Of a stretch of DNA of 64,000 bases, positions 42,500-52,065 are shown piece by piece. The DNA lies in contig NZ_JACJQA010000026.1 of NCBI RefSeq assembly GCF_014696355.1, positions 62,001-126,000 on the forward strand, written 5' to 3'. Each line of letters begins with the position of its first letter. Position 1 is the stretch's first letter. A program made the position numbers and the translations under genes. This stretch comes from Pseudanabaena sp. FACHB-1998 (lineage in GTDB: Bacteria > Cyanobacteriota > Cyanobacteriia > Pseudanabaenales > Pseudanabaenaceae). The notes under the pieces are model-generated. The model saw only the letters and a program-made list of their open reading frames with translations. It was not told the origin of the DNA and did not search any database.

Positions 42500-43566
42500 A
42501 TTTCTAACTGCGACTCATCGCCAACTAAAAATCTCAGAGCTTGATGCCTTTTAGGCGACCGAGAAATCTTGACATTTTTGCCAATTACACTATCCACAAT
42601 CCTTTGATGAATACCCGTAATATTTGTGCCACTGAGAATGACACTATGCTCAATATCGGTATCCACAATTGTCACGCGATCGCTAATGCTTGTGTAGGGA
42701 CCAACATAGGCTTGTTCAAGATAGCAATTTTCGCCAATAATTACTGGCCCTCGGATTTTGCAATTTACAAGGCGTGAACCCTTGCCAATATTGACTCGCC
42801 CACTAATATTGCTGTTACTATCTACTTCCCCTAAATTTTGATTAGTGAGTCGAGTATCTAGCACAATTTGATTAGCTTCTAAAATTTCATCTTTTTTACC
42901 AGTATCGAGCCACCATCCTTGTAACTCAGAGGCTTCGATTTTTTGCTTGGTTTCAATTAATTTCTGAAGGGCATCAGTAATTTCTAACTCACCCCTAGCC
43001 GATGGGGTAATTTGCGCGATCGCCTGATGAATTGTATTTTGGAAAAAATATACCCCTACTAGCGCTAAGTTGGACTTTGGCTGTTTTGGTTTTTCTTCTA
43101 GCTGTAATACTTTGCCATTTTCATCGACAGTTGCCACCCCAAAAGCTGTAGGGTTGGCGACTTGACGCAACAGAATTAAAGCATCTAGCTGCTTAGTCTT
43201 AAAAACTTGTAAAAATGGTTGTAATGGTGACTCGATCAGGTTGTCACCTAAAAACATCACAAAAGCATCATCACCTAAAAAAGGCTGGGCGGTTTTGACC
43301 GCATGGGCAAGTCCTGCGGGTTCCGTCTGAAGAATATATTCGATTTTCGCGCCAAAGCGATCGCCATTTCCCGTCTTAGCTCTTACATCATCACCAGTTT
43401 CAGGGCTAATAATAATACCGATATCGGTAATACCCGCATCCACAATGCTTTCGATGCAGTACCACAAAATTGGTTTATTCGCGACAGGTACTAACTGTTT
43501 TGCACCTGTAAAGGTAAGGGGGCGCAGTCTAGTGCCTTTTCCACCTGAGAGAATGAGCGCTTTCAT
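42493..43566 (-). CDS. rfbA: Glucose-1-phosphate thymidylyltransferase (long form)
   Basis: A 357-residue nucleotidyltransferase that joins dTTP and glucose 1-phosphate to make dTDP-glucose. The start MKALILSGGKGTRLRPLTFTGAKQLVPVANKP is the signature. FLGDNL, EEKPKQPKSNLALVGVYFF and WWLDTGKKDEILEAN follow. The C-terminal left-handed beta-helix (about 245-330) marks the long RmlA type rather than the 290-residue enterobacterial RfbA. It is the first step of the dTDP-sugar branch in this locus, and pgm at 8.5-10.1 kb can supply its substrate. About 65 bp and a small palindrome separate it from rfbD. Confidence 0.93.
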   Translation of the reverse strand: MKALILSGGKGTRLRPLTFTGAKQLVPVANKPILWYCIESIVDAGITDIGIIISPETGDDVRAKTGNGDRFGAKIEYILQTEPAGLAHAVKTAQPFLGDDAFVMFLGDNLIESPLQPFLQVFKTKQLDALILLRQVANPTAFGVATVDENGKVLQLEEKPKQPKSNLALVGVYFFQNTIHQAIAQITPSARGELEITDALQKLIETKQKIEASELQGWWLDTGKKDEILEANQIVLDTRLTNQNLGEVDSNSNISGRVNIGKGSRLVNCKIRGPVIIGENCYLEQAYVGPYTSISDRVTIVDTDIEHSVILSGTNITGIHQRIVDSVIGKNVKISRSPKRHQALRFLVGDESQLEII

Positions 43567-43604
43567 CGTATGTATGTTTTACCTTAATCGTAATTTCTAG
43601 TAAG

Positions 43605-43631
43605 AGGATCGGCGCAAAGCGCCGCTTATCC
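43605..43631 (-). repeat. Imperfect AAA-centred palindrome between rfbD and rfbA
   Basis: GGCGC-AAA-GCGCC core with AGGAT/ATCCT outer pairs interrupted by unpaired bases. It abuts the rfbD stop on the minus strand. Confidence 0.65.
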
Positions 43632-44509
43632 TAATCTCTAGATTGAATATAGTCTGCGAGAGCTTCTTGCCAATGCCTCATTTCAAAGCGCCTTGCCGAA
43701 TTATCCTGAAGAGGCAAATGGAAACTAATCAAAGCTGAATTCATGGGTCGAGCAGCTTTAGTGGGAAACTCAGAACTAGCTACTGGCTCAATGGGATGAT
43801 CAATATTTGCCAGTTTGAGCGCTGTAGTTGCAAATTCATACCACGAACATTTGCCCCGATTTGCGCCGTGGATTATTCCTGTCCTCCCAATTTGTAATAG
43901 TGAATCCAGTAATTGCGCGGCATCAGGGGTATAGGTGGGCGACATAAACATATCGTTAACCACCTTTAGAGGAGCGCCTGCTTTGGCTTTGGCAATAATC
44001 GTCTCCACAAAGTTACCACCTTTGCCGCGTGAGCCAGCTTTGCCAAAGACACTGGAAATTCGCAAAATTAGCGATCGCTCGGTAGTTTGTTTGACTAGAT
44101 GTTCACCCGTTAATTTAGAAATCCCATAAATATTGATCGGATCAGGAAAAACATTTTCGTTATTAGGACAAGGGTAACTACCCCGAAATACATAATCAGT
44201 ACTGATATAAACGCATAAAGCATTGATATCACGGCAGGCTCGCGCAATATTGAGCGCACCGATCGCGTTGACATCAAAGGCAATCTGGGGATGATCTTCG
44301 CAATCATCCACGCGCACATAGGCCGCACTGTTAATGACTACATCGAAATTCTGCGCTCCCAAAACCTTGTTGACCGATTCAGGTTGGGTAATATCGACTT
44401 CGGCGCGGGTCAGAGGCGTTAAATCATAGCGATCGCTTTGGGAGAAATGTTTAACGATATCCGACCCTAATTGTCCATTTGCGCCAATGAGGGCAACTTT
44501 GATGCTCAT
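43631..44509 (-). CDS. rfbD: dTDP-4-dehydrorhamnose reductase
   Basis: A 292-residue extended SDR enzyme making dTDP-L-rhamnose, the last step of the pathway. GANGQLGSDIV is the NADPH-binding motif. VINSAAYVRVDDCEDHPQIAFDVNA, the catalytic YISTDYVFRG and YGISKLTGE, and GKCSWYEFA follow. The ATG overlaps the rfbB stop by 4 bp, so the genes are translationally coupled. Confidence 0.95.
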   Translation of the reverse strand: MSIKVALIGANGQLGSDIVKHFSQSDRYDLTPLTRAEVDITQPESVNKVLGAQNFDVVINSAAYVRVDDCEDHPQIAFDVNAIGALNIARACRDINALCVYISTDYVFRGSYPCPNNENVFPDPINIYGISKLTGEHLVKQTTERSLILRISSVFGKAGSRGKGGNFVETIIAKAKAGAPLKVVNDMFMSPTYTPDAAQLLDSLLQIGRTGIIHGANRGKCSWYEFATTALKLANIDHPIEPVASSEFPTKAARPMNSALISFHLPLQDNSARRFEMRHWQEALADYIQSRD

Positions 44510-45546
44510 GCCTTATACCATTGCTGATAATGATCTTGAAAGACTTTCTTGGCTTTGACAGCTTGCCACCAATCACTATTTTGCTTATACCAAGAGACTG
44601 TATTTGCCATGCCTCTTTCAAAATTCCATTGTCGTTGCCAACCTAAAGATTCAGCAGCGATCGGATCAACCGAATAGCGATAATCATGACCGGGACGATC
44701 ATCGACATATTTCATCAAAGATTCGGGACATTCCAATAACTTAAGAATAGTTTGGGCAACTTCCACGCCATTGACCTGCATTCTTGCGCCAAGATTATAG
44801 GCTTTCCCCTTTTCTCCCTGATGAAGAACGGTATCAATGCCAGAGCAGTGATCCTCGACATAGAGATAATCGCGCACGGCTAAGCCCTGCCCATAAATTG
44901 GTAATGGCTTAGATTCCATCGCGTTAGTAATAAAGAGAGGAATAATTTTTTCGGGATATTGATAGGGCCCGTAGGTATTTGACCCGCGTGTGATTGTTAC
45001 ATCTAAACCATAACTAATGCCATAGGAAAAGACTAAATGCTCGGCTCCCGCCTTAGATGCAGCGTAGGGACTACGAGGCGATAGGACATCGGTTTCTAAG
45101 GAATGGCGATCGCTACCGACTAAATCACCATAAACCTCATCGGTCGATACATGGAGAAAGCGCTTAATTTGATGTTTTCGAGCCGCTTCCAGTAGCAGCA
45201 ATGTCCCTTCAATATTCGTCTTAATAAAGGGGCGAGGATCTCTTAAGCTGCGATCGACGTGACTTTCGGCAGCAAAATTTAAGACTGCATCAACCCCAAC
45301 TACCGCTTTTTCTACATCATCGGGATTAGCAATATCACCTTCAATAAAAGTAATTTGGTCTAACACACCCTTGAGGTTATCTAAATTACCCGCATAGGTC
45401 AGCTTATCTAAGACCACAATCTCCCACGTTGGATGATTAGCGATCGCATAATGCACATAGTTAGACCCTATAAAACCTGCCCCACCTGTGACTAATACCT
45501 TTTTATATTGATTTTGAGATTGGGCTTGATTACTGTCTAAACTCAT
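44506..45546 (-). CDS. rfbB: dTDP-glucose 4,6-dehydratase
   Basis: A 346-residue SDR dehydratase converting dTDP-glucose to dTDP-4-keto-6-deoxyglucose, the branch point to rhamnose and to 3-amino sugars. The motif GGAGFIGSNYVHYAI binds NAD. HVSTDEVYGDL and SPYAASKAGAEHLV carry the catalytic Thr-Asp-Glu and Tyr-x3-Lys, and TRGSNTYGPYQYPEKIIPLFI is diagnostic for RfbB. It overlaps rfbC (4 bp) upstream and rfbD (4 bp) downstream. Confidence 0.96.
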   Translation of the reverse strand: MSLDSNQAQSQNQYKKVLVTGGAGFIGSNYVHYAIANHPTWEIVVLDKLTYAGNLDNLKGVLDQITFIEGDIANPDDVEKAVVGVDAVLNFAAESHVDRSLRDPRPFIKTNIEGTLLLLEAARKHQIKRFLHVSTDEVYGDLVGSDRHSLETDVLSPRSPYAASKAGAEHLVFSYGISYGLDVTITRGSNTYGPYQYPEKIIPLFITNAMESKPLPIYGQGLAVRDYLYVEDHCSGIDTVLHQGEKGKAYNLGARMQVNGVEVAQTILKLLECPESLMKYVDDRPGHDYRYSVDPIAAESLGWQRQWNFERGMANTVSWYKQNSDWWQAVKAKKVFQDHYQQWYKA

Positions 45547-46088
45547 GAAAATAACTCCGCTTCTTTTAATGATTTACCGATAGTATCTTTCGTGGACAAA
45601 ATAGGTTGCCCTTCAATCTGCCATGCGATCGCGATATCAGGATCATTCCATATGATGCACCTTTCTTCGCTAGGAGCATAGTAGGCTGTGGTTTTATAGA
45701 CAACCTCAGCAATATCTGATAGAACCACAAATCCATGGGCAAATCCTTCGGGAATCCAAAGCTGTTGACGGTTTTCTTCGCTGAGGATATAACTCACGGA
45801 TTTAGCAAAAGTCGGTGAACTGCGGCGTAGATCAACAGCCACATCTTGAATCGCGCCTCGTAAAACCCGAATTAACTTACCTTGAGGTTTACCGATTTGA
45901 TAATGCAAACCACGCAATACGTTTTTTTGCGATCGCGAGTGATTATCTTGTACAAAGTTTAGATTCAGCCCTGTTTTTTCATTAAAGACTTTGTGATTAT
46001 AAGACTCATAAAAAAAACCGCGATCGTCACCAAAAACTGTGGGAGTAATTAATAAAACTTCAGGAATTGCTGTGTTTTCAACCTTCAT
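45543..46088 (-). CDS. rfbC: dTDP-4-dehydrorhamnose 3,5-epimerase
   Basis: A 181-residue cupin epimerase acting at C3 and C5 of dTDP-4-keto-6-deoxyglucose. Typical motifs are DDRGFFYESYN, QDNHSRSQKNVLRGLHYQ with the catalytic His, GKLIRVLRGAIQDVAVDLR, WIPEGFAHGFVVLSD and a substrate-binding Tyr in TTAYYAPSEERCIIWNDPDI. ATGA overlap with rfbB. The order rfbC-B-D-A reads down the minus strand from 46.1 to 42.5 kb. Confidence 0.96.
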   Translation of the reverse strand: MKVENTAIPEVLLITPTVFGDDRGFFYESYNHKVFNEKTGLNLNFVQDNHSRSQKNVLRGLHYQIGKPQGKLIRVLRGAIQDVAVDLRRSSPTFAKSVSYILSEENRQQLWIPEGFAHGFVVLSDIAEVVYKTTAYYAPSEERCIIWNDPDIAIAWQIEGQPILSTKDTIGKSLKEAELFS

Positions 46089-46148
46089 GAGGTAAGTAAG
46101 TAAATCGCGTTAAGGATTATAACATCGCTCTAAGTAGCTTGGGAGATG

Positions 46149-46199
46149 AAAAGATTTGAGAGAGTGCGACCCTCTGGGTCGCACTCTCTCGAATCTTTT
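46149..46199 (-). terminator. Palindrome between a glycosyltransferase gene and rfbC, 24-bp arms
   Basis: Arms 46149-46172 and 46176-46199, one mismatch, around GACCC-TCT-GGGTC. It reaches the stop of the upstream glycosyltransferase gene and separates the rfb genes from the rest of the locus. No further palindrome of this kind is seen until 61232. Confidence 0.88.
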
Positions 46200-47334
46200 A
46201 GGATGGCTCTATGTAGATCTTTTCGATAGCTTTTGCCATATTTTGCGCTAAAAATTTTTCCGTAATTGTGTTAATTCCCTCTTTAGAAAAATCTTGCAAG
46301 GTTTCGGGGCTATCAATGGTCAAATTCATCGCTTTTGTCAGCCCTTCAATATCTTTGGGTTGTACTAAATAACCATTTTTATGATTGACAATAATTTCAG
46401 AAATACCATCTACATCCGATGCAATACAAGGCTTTCCCATCGCAAGGGCTTCTAATAAAGCGATTGGTTGTCCTTCCCACAGTGAAGGTAAAACAAAAAC
46501 ATCAATTGCCGACAGAAACTCTCGAATATTTGAACGCGCCCCTAAAAAGTTCACTCGATCGCTTATTTTTAATTGTTCAGCAAGTTTAAGTAGGGATTCT
46601 CGCAACTCTCCATCACCAATAACTAATAAATGAACGTGATTAGCAATCTTACTAAATGCTTTTAATAAATATTCATGCCCCTTCTGTTCATGGAGTCTAC
46701 CTACATTTCCAAAAACAAATTCATTATTTCCAATACCTAATATATGACGTGCAGTTTCTCGCTTAATGGGATTTGTAAACTCATCAATTTCGATACCGTT
46801 ATAAACAATTGATGTCTTGTGCGATGACGCAATTTTGGCAGTGATCGCTTTCTCGTAATCAGATTGGCAAACACAAATAATGCGATCGGTTATATTTACC
46901 AACACCTGATCGATTTTCTGAAAAATAAATCTTTTAATCTTTGTTTTAAAACTTGATAAATTAAGTTGCGTATTATTCAGGTAATGCAACCCATGATAAG
47001 TATGAATAACTTTAGGCTTATTTCTTAAGCCTAGGGCTGCAAGCCTTCCCCAAAAACCAGCCGTGCCTCCATGGGTATGAATCACATCAAATTTTTGCGA
47101 TTTTAAAAGCTGATAAATAGTTTGAAAAGACTTTAGGCTAGGTTTATTTGATATGGCGATCGCATAGGTGGGAATTTCTAATATTTTGGCTTGATCCACT
47201 AACCAACCTGTTGATTCAGTGGCGATCGCAACTTCATTGTTTTTCAGCAAATACTTAGCCAAAAGGTAAACATGCATCTGCCCACCGCCAATGCTAGCAT
47301 CATCAATAATTATCAATACACATAGATTTAGCAT
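46198..47334 (-). CDS. Glycosyltransferase family 4
   Basis: A 378-residue GT-B glycosyltransferase. The N-terminal domain has IIIDDASIGGGQMHVYLLAKYL, a typical acceptor-side opening. The C-terminal donor domain has FGNVGRLHEQKGHEYLLKAF, LLVIGDGELRESL, VNFLGARSNIREFLSAIDVFVLPSLWEGQPIALLEALAMGKPCIASDVDGISEII, with the E-x7-E motif. It probably adds one sugar during chain assembly; donor and acceptor are unknown. A family-2 gene starts 10 bp upstream. Confidence 0.88.
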   Translation of the reverse strand: MLNLCVLIIIDDASIGGGQMHVYLLAKYLLKNNEVAIATESTGWLVDQAKILEIPTYAIAISNKPSLKSFQTIYQLLKSQKFDVIHTHGGTAGFWGRLAALGLRNKPKVIHTYHGLHYLNNTQLNLSSFKTKIKRFIFQKIDQVLVNITDRIICVCQSDYEKAITAKIASSHKTSIVYNGIEIDEFTNPIKRETARHILGIGNNEFVFGNVGRLHEQKGHEYLLKAFSKIANHVHLLVIGDGELRESLLKLAEQLKISDRVNFLGARSNIREFLSAIDVFVLPSLWEGQPIALLEALAMGKPCIASDVDGISEIIVNHKNGYLVQPKDIEGLTKAMNLTIDSPETLQDFSKEGINTITEKFLAQNMAKAIEKIYIEPS

Positions 47335-47343
47335 GACTTACTA

Positions 47344-48159
47344 TTAAATTTTGCCAGTTAAATTTAGGTAAAGTCTTAGTAAAAATGTTTGAACTTTACC
47401 GAGATGTTTCTGATAGTAATACAACTGACTATTTCGATAATAAGTATTAACACTTTTTTTGATTCCGTGAGAGCTTCCTCCTAACAAATGAATAATAGTT
47501 GTATGAGGATAATAAACTACCTTATAGCCTAATTCTTTAACCCGTTTACAAAGATCCTTATCTTCAAAATACATAAAGAAATTTTCATCAAAGCCTCCTA
47601 TCTGCTCAAACACATCTCGTCGCATCATTAAACAAGCGCCTGTTACCCAACCCACTTCTTGAACTTTTGAATATTGGCGATCGTAAAACTTTGATAATAC
47701 GGAGTGATAATGATTATCTAAACTGTATTTGATTTTGTCCAAACATTCTCTTGTTAGACTAGGCAAATTACCGCAAGATAATTGATAACGTCCATCTTCA
47801 AAAGTGATTTTAGGGCTAATAGTTCCTATATTGGGATTACTCTGTAAATATTCTAAGAGTGTCTGAGGTGTATTTTCATTTAGTACTGTATCAGTATTTA
47901 AAAACAGTAGATAATCACCTTTTGATTCTCTAACAGCAAGATTATTAGCTTTCCCAAAGCCTAAATTAGTTTTACTACAAATAAGTTTAAATGATGGGAA
48001 ATTATCTTTAACAATTTGATTACTATTATCAGTAGAAAAATTATCTATAATTATTACTTCACAATTATATGAGTTTAAAAATTTTTCTATAGAGCTTAAA
48101 CAACTATATAAGAATTTTGAGCCATTATAATTAACTAAAATAATTGATAAATATGCCAC
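47344..48159 (-). CDS. Glycosyltransferase family 2, rhamnosyltransferase-like
   Basis: A 271-residue GT-A transferase with a GTG start. SIILVNYNGSKFLYSCLSSIEKF opens the nucleotide-binding domain. VIIIDNFSTDNS, KTNLGFGKANNLAVRESKGDYLLFLNTDTVL (the DxD motif), WVTGACLMMRRDVFEQIGGFDENFFMYFEDKDLCKRVKELGYKVVYYP follow. This set is typical of the WbbL-type rhamnosyltransferases, which fits the dTDP-rhamnose genes nearby, but specificity is an inference. It is noticeably AT-rich. Confidence 0.85.
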   Translation of the reverse strand: MAYLSIILVNYNGSKFLYSCLSSIEKFLNSYNCEVIIIDNFSTDNSNQIVKDNFPSFKLICSKTNLGFGKANNLAVRESKGDYLLFLNTDTVLNENTPQTLLEYLQSNPNIGTISPKITFEDGRYQLSCGNLPSLTRECLDKIKYSLDNHYHSVLSKFYDRQYSKVQEVGWVTGACLMMRRDVFEQIGGFDENFFMYFEDKDLCKRVKELGYKVVYYPHTTIIHLLGGSSHGIKKSVNTYYRNSQLYYYQKHLGKVQTFLLRLYLNLTGKI

Positions 48160-48302
48160 GATATTTTGAATTTCTTTACTGATTTTTATATTTAATATAG
48201 CTATATATCATCTCAAATTATCGATATACCAATGAAAAAGAACTACTACAGTGGATTTTAACACTTTACCCATTCTGGATGATATTAAAAAATGATATTT
48301 AA

Positions 48303-49220
48303 TTATAGTGTCTGTAACCATTGCCAAGTTTTTTGAATGCCAACTTCTAAGTCAATAGTTGGTTGCCACTCAAGAATTTTCTTTGCTGTATTGATATCTA
48401 GAACATTTACTGGAATATCTACTTTTCTGCCCTCCATATATTCAACTTCAAAATCTTTATTAAGAGTTTGACGAATTTTACTAATCAATTGATTAAGAGA
48501 AACACCTTGACCACTACCAATATTAAATAACTTTTGACTTGAGTTAGATGTTTGAGCATAATATAAAGCTTGAACTACATCTGATATATATATGTAGTCC
48601 CTTACTATTTCTCCATCGCCCCATATTTGAATAGCTCTTTTATTCAGAATATGATTTAAAAATACAGTTATTACACCAACATTACCCATAGGGTTTTGTC
48701 TTGGTCCATATGGATTAGAAATACGTAAAATAGAGTAGTCAAGACCATATAAGTAATTGAATAGATATAAATACTTCTCTATAGCTAGTTTCGTAATACC
48801 ATACGAACAAATGGGATTAGTTAGATCATCTTCACTGATAGGTAGTTTTTGAGGAGAGCCATAGATAGTTCCACCAGAGGAAGGAAATATAACTTTTTTT
48901 ACGGAAGCATTAACACAGTTTTCCAAAAGCTTAATTGTACTAATTACATTAGAAGCTATATCTTCCTTAGGATTTTTATTGGAAGTACTAGGAACTGTAG
49001 TACTAATTAATTGATAAACAATTTCAATATCCTGTAACGCAGAATTTAATAGAGAATCATCAGTAAATTCTCCATAAATATATTCCACATCCTCATCAGT
49101 TTTTTTTATATATTGGTTATAAGAACGACTATATACTCTAACTGATTGCCCCTGAGATACTAGAAAATCTGTTAAATGAGAGCCTATAAAACCATTACCA
49201 CCGATAACTAAAACACGCAT
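48303..49220 (-). CDS. NAD-dependent sugar epimerase/dehydratase
   Basis: A 305-residue extended SDR protein. GGNGFIGSHLTDFLVSQG is the dinucleotide motif. FPSSGGTIYG and SYGITKLAIEKYLYLF supply the catalytic Ser and Tyr-x3-Lys, and SNPYGPRQNPMGNVGVITVFLNHIL and WGDGEIVRDYIYISDVV are typical of UDP-glucose 4-epimerase-like enzymes. Substrate could be a UDP- or dTDP-sugar. It forms part of the minus-strand polysaccharide locus; the gaps on both sides are short and AT-rich. Confidence 0.85.
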   Translation of the reverse strand: MRVLVIGGNGFIGSHLTDFLVSQGQSVRVYSRSYNQYIKKTDEDVEYIYGEFTDDSLLNSALQDIEIVYQLISTTVPSTSNKNPKEDIASNVISTIKLLENCVNASVKKVIFPSSGGTIYGSPQKLPISEDDLTNPICSYGITKLAIEKYLYLFNYLYGLDYSILRISNPYGPRQNPMGNVGVITVFLNHILNKRAIQIWGDGEIVRDYIYISDVVQALYYAQTSNSSQKLFNIGSGQGVSLNQLISKIRQTLNKDFEVEYMEGRKVDIPVNVLDINTAKKILEWQPTIDLEVGIQKTWQWLQTL

Positions 49221-49264
49221 TATTTAACTTTTCCAAAATTAATGTTTTAAACTTTCTTTCGAGT

Positions 49265-50620
49265 TTAGTTATGCTGATTTAAAAGGTTCTCATATATAGA
49301 TTCTAATTCATGAACATATTCTTGCATTGACTTAGGAGACACAGAATTATTTGCCAATTGCTTAAGAAATTCCCTGTCTTCATCAAGTTTACGAATACAA
49401 TTTGCTAATTCACGAATGTTTCCTTTTTCAAATAAAAGACCATTAATCTCATGTTGCACAACTTCAGACATACCACCAAGATTAGTAGCAATTACAGGAC
49501 ATCCTGCTGCTTGAGCGGAATAAATTACTAGAGGTGTATTCTCATACCAGATCGAAGGTACTACTAAAACATCAATTTCAGAAAGTATTTTGCCTATCTC
49601 GGGATTGGGAAAAGTACCACAAAAATTTATTCTCGGATCGTTACTAGCAATTTTATATAATTTTGCAACATATTCAGGAAAGTCTCCTAAATTGCCATAT
49701 ATCTTAAGCTCAAAATTAATATTTGATAATAACTTAGTTGATTCTATCAGTAAATGAACTCCTTTATGTTCAAATAATGTACCAATGAAACCGACTCGAA
49801 GCTCTTTATTTAAACCCTTATTGCTATTAGGAATAATGTCCTCAATATCTAAACCATAAGGCATATATGAAATTAAATTGGGATTTAAGCCATTATTTTG
49901 TAAAATATTTTGCATAAGTCTAGTTGGCACTAATACTCGATCCAAATTATTCATGCGAATTTTAAGAAATTGCTGACGTTTTACTAGAGCAAGTACGTAT
50001 TCGGTAAACCAAAGCTTATATAGTAGTTTACTTTTAATAATCCATATCAGGAATACTACTAACCAGTTAGGAAGTAAGTTTAGTTTTGCATGAGTATTTG
50101 GAGATTGAGAAATTTGTACAATATGTCTCACACAATTTATGCTGTTAATATCTGGTCCATTGCATAAATTACCATCAGGTAGTCTTAGTTGATTAGTTGG
50201 ACAAACTAGCCAGAAATCAGTAGTAGTCATTATTCGAGGGATTTTCAAACTGACGCATACATCGATAGCTGAAGCTGATAGCTTACTCAAATGAAAGAAG
50301 TGAACTATATCAGGATTAAATTCTTTTAAATATTTACGAAAATAGTTGGCAAAGAAAATATTATTGTATTCAGCTTCTACCATGTTCTTTTGACCACCTA
50401 ATGGGACATAAGAATGATGAAATCTAAGAACTTTAATTCCTTTATAAACATAGCTTTCAAATCTGTCAGATTCAGGCATTTCAGTTTTAGTAGGATGACC
50501 TGTAAAAACTGTAACTTCATGACCACGATTTTTTAATTCTTTTGCTACTTGAAAGGTTAATATTTCAGTACCAGATGAATGTTCGGGTAAAAATTGATGA
50601 CTTGTTAATAATAACTTCAT
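49265..50620 (-). CDS. Glycosyltransferase family 4
   Basis: A 451-residue GT-B protein. The opening KLLLTSHQFLPEHSSGTEILTFQVAKELKNRGHEVTVFTG and the donor-domain motifs VGFIGTLFEHKGVHLLIESTKLL, DPRINFCGTFPNPEIGKILSEIDVLVVPSIWYENTPLVIYSAQAAGCPVIATNLGGMSEVV are clear. A cysteine-containing insert (LRLPDGNLCNGPDINSINCVRHI) in the N-terminal half is shared with the neighbouring gene at 50704. The two are therefore related, perhaps by duplication, and probably act on successive sugars. Confidence 0.88.
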   Translation of the reverse strand: MKLLLTSHQFLPEHSSGTEILTFQVAKELKNRGHEVTVFTGHPTKTEMPESDRFESYVYKGIKVLRFHHSYVPLGGQKNMVEAEYNNIFFANYFRKYLKEFNPDIVHFFHLSKLSASAIDVCVSLKIPRIMTTTDFWLVCPTNQLRLPDGNLCNGPDINSINCVRHIVQISQSPNTHAKLNLLPNWLVVFLIWIIKSKLLYKLWFTEYVLALVKRQQFLKIRMNNLDRVLVPTRLMQNILQNNGLNPNLISYMPYGLDIEDIIPNSNKGLNKELRVGFIGTLFEHKGVHLLIESTKLLSNINFELKIYGNLGDFPEYVAKLYKIASNDPRINFCGTFPNPEIGKILSEIDVLVVPSIWYENTPLVIYSAQAAGCPVIATNLGGMSEVVQHEINGLLFEKGNIRELANCIRKLDEDREFLKQLANNSVSPKSMQEYVHELESIYENLLNQHN

Positions 50621-50703
50621 TGTAAATTAATGATTAATTAGCTATTTGTTGTTTGTAATTATTATTATTTTTTATCCTTGTTCATCGAATAATTATTATC
50701 AAT

Positions 50704-52062
50704 TTATCCGTGAAGAGTCTTCAAAGTTATTGCATCTTCATATACTCTAATAACTTCATTTACCATTGATAGTGTAGTTCGTTGATACTCTGTAGTTTTG
50801 GTCATTTCTAAATAATATTGGGGGTTGAGGATGATCATATTCAATGTTTTCTTTAATTCATGAACATCACCCATTTTAAAAACAAATCCATTTTCCCCCG
50901 AATTAATAAACTCAGTCATTCCTTCAACATCAGAAACGATAGCAGGTGTCTTACTGGCTAGAGAATTGAGTAATACTAAGGGACTATTTTCATACCATAA
51001 TGAAGGAATGACTAAAAAATCAAGCCTATCAAAAATATTAGGCATATCCTCTTTTGGGAAAGTACCGCAAAATTTAATATTGCAACCTTTAGACATTTGC
51101 TTCAATTTTGAGAAGTAGTCAAAGTCTTGATCTTGTGAGCCAAATAAAAGTAGCTCTGCTTTTGATTGGTCTAACTGTGAAAAAGCTTCTACTAATACAC
51201 TTACTCCTTTATGGGGAGCTATTTGTCCAATAAAGCCAAATCGTATGGGTGCATTTATTGGACGAGATTTCTTATTTCTTCGTGGCAAATCCACTCCAAA
51301 CTTAATATCATAAATAGGAATTGATAATCCGTTATTTAGATATGCCTTAGTAAGGAAATTAGTTGGAGATATTGCAGCATGATAGTAACTGTAATAATTA
51401 GACAATACATCGGGTCTATCAATAATATCTACAGCAAAATTAAAACTTTTAATTTTACGTATAATTGGAATATTTATCAAGTTTCTTACTACCCAAGCGG
51501 ATATCTTGGATATTGGATATTTCCCAAGATAACGTTCAAGACGAGAAGCCCTTACTTCTCTGCTTTTAGCTTTAAGATAACATGCCAAACAATTTGAACG
51601 TTTTATATTAGGTCCTTTACAAAGAGAGCCGTCTGATGCTTCTAATTTATTATTAAAACAAAAACCATAAAAGTCCGTAAAAGTTGCAACCACGGGAATT
51701 CCAAGTTTATTGACTACTTCTAATAAAGAAACAGTATGGTTAATTAGATGCGTAATGTGAATAATATCTGGAGAAATATCAATTATTAATTTCTCTAAAA
51801 CCAACATGTTTTCTGGCTGGTAATAAGTATCTTTGATTCTAGTATGAGGAATATAATTTTTATCTATTGTATATACAGGAATATCATGGTACTCAGAATA
51901 TGAAACTAAGCTTTCTTTTTTCGCTTCTCCCGGAAAAACAGCAGATACAACAATAGATTCATGTCCTAAGTCTCTAAGATTTCTAGCTATATCTAACGTA
52001 TATGTTTCTGTACCGTAAAAGTGGTCAGGGAAGAAGCAGTGTACAAAAATTAAAACTTTCAT
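50704..52062 (-). CDS. Glycosyltransferase family 4, paralogue of the preceding one
   Basis: A 452-residue GT-B transferase. It shares with the gene at 49265 the opening KVLIFVHCFFPDHFYGTETYTLDIARNLRDLGHE, the cysteine insert (ASDGSLCKGPNIKRSNCLACYLKAK) and the donor domain FGFIGQIAPHKGVSVLVEAF, IKFCGTFPKEDMPNIFDRLDFLVIPSLWYENSPLVLLNSLASKTPAIVSDVEGMTEFI. The donor is unknown. It lies 3 bp downstream of the large two-domain transferase gene. Confidence 0.88.
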   Translation of the reverse strand: MKVLIFVHCFFPDHFYGTETYTLDIARNLRDLGHESIVVSAVFPGEAKKESLVSYSEYHDIPVYTIDKNYIPHTRIKDTYYQPENMLVLEKLIIDISPDIIHITHLINHTVSLLEVVNKLGIPVVATFTDFYGFCFNNKLEASDGSLCKGPNIKRSNCLACYLKAKSREVRASRLERYLGKYPISKISAWVVRNLINIPIIRKIKSFNFAVDIIDRPDVLSNYYSYYHAAISPTNFLTKAYLNNGLSIPIYDIKFGVDLPRRNKKSRPINAPIRFGFIGQIAPHKGVSVLVEAFSQLDQSKAELLLFGSQDQDFDYFSKLKQMSKGCNIKFCGTFPKEDMPNIFDRLDFLVIPSLWYENSPLVLLNSLASKTPAIVSDVEGMTEFINSGENGFVFKMGDVHELKKTLNMIILNPQYYLEMTKTTEYQRTTLSMVNEVIRVYEDAITLKTLHG

Positions 52063-52065
52063 ATC

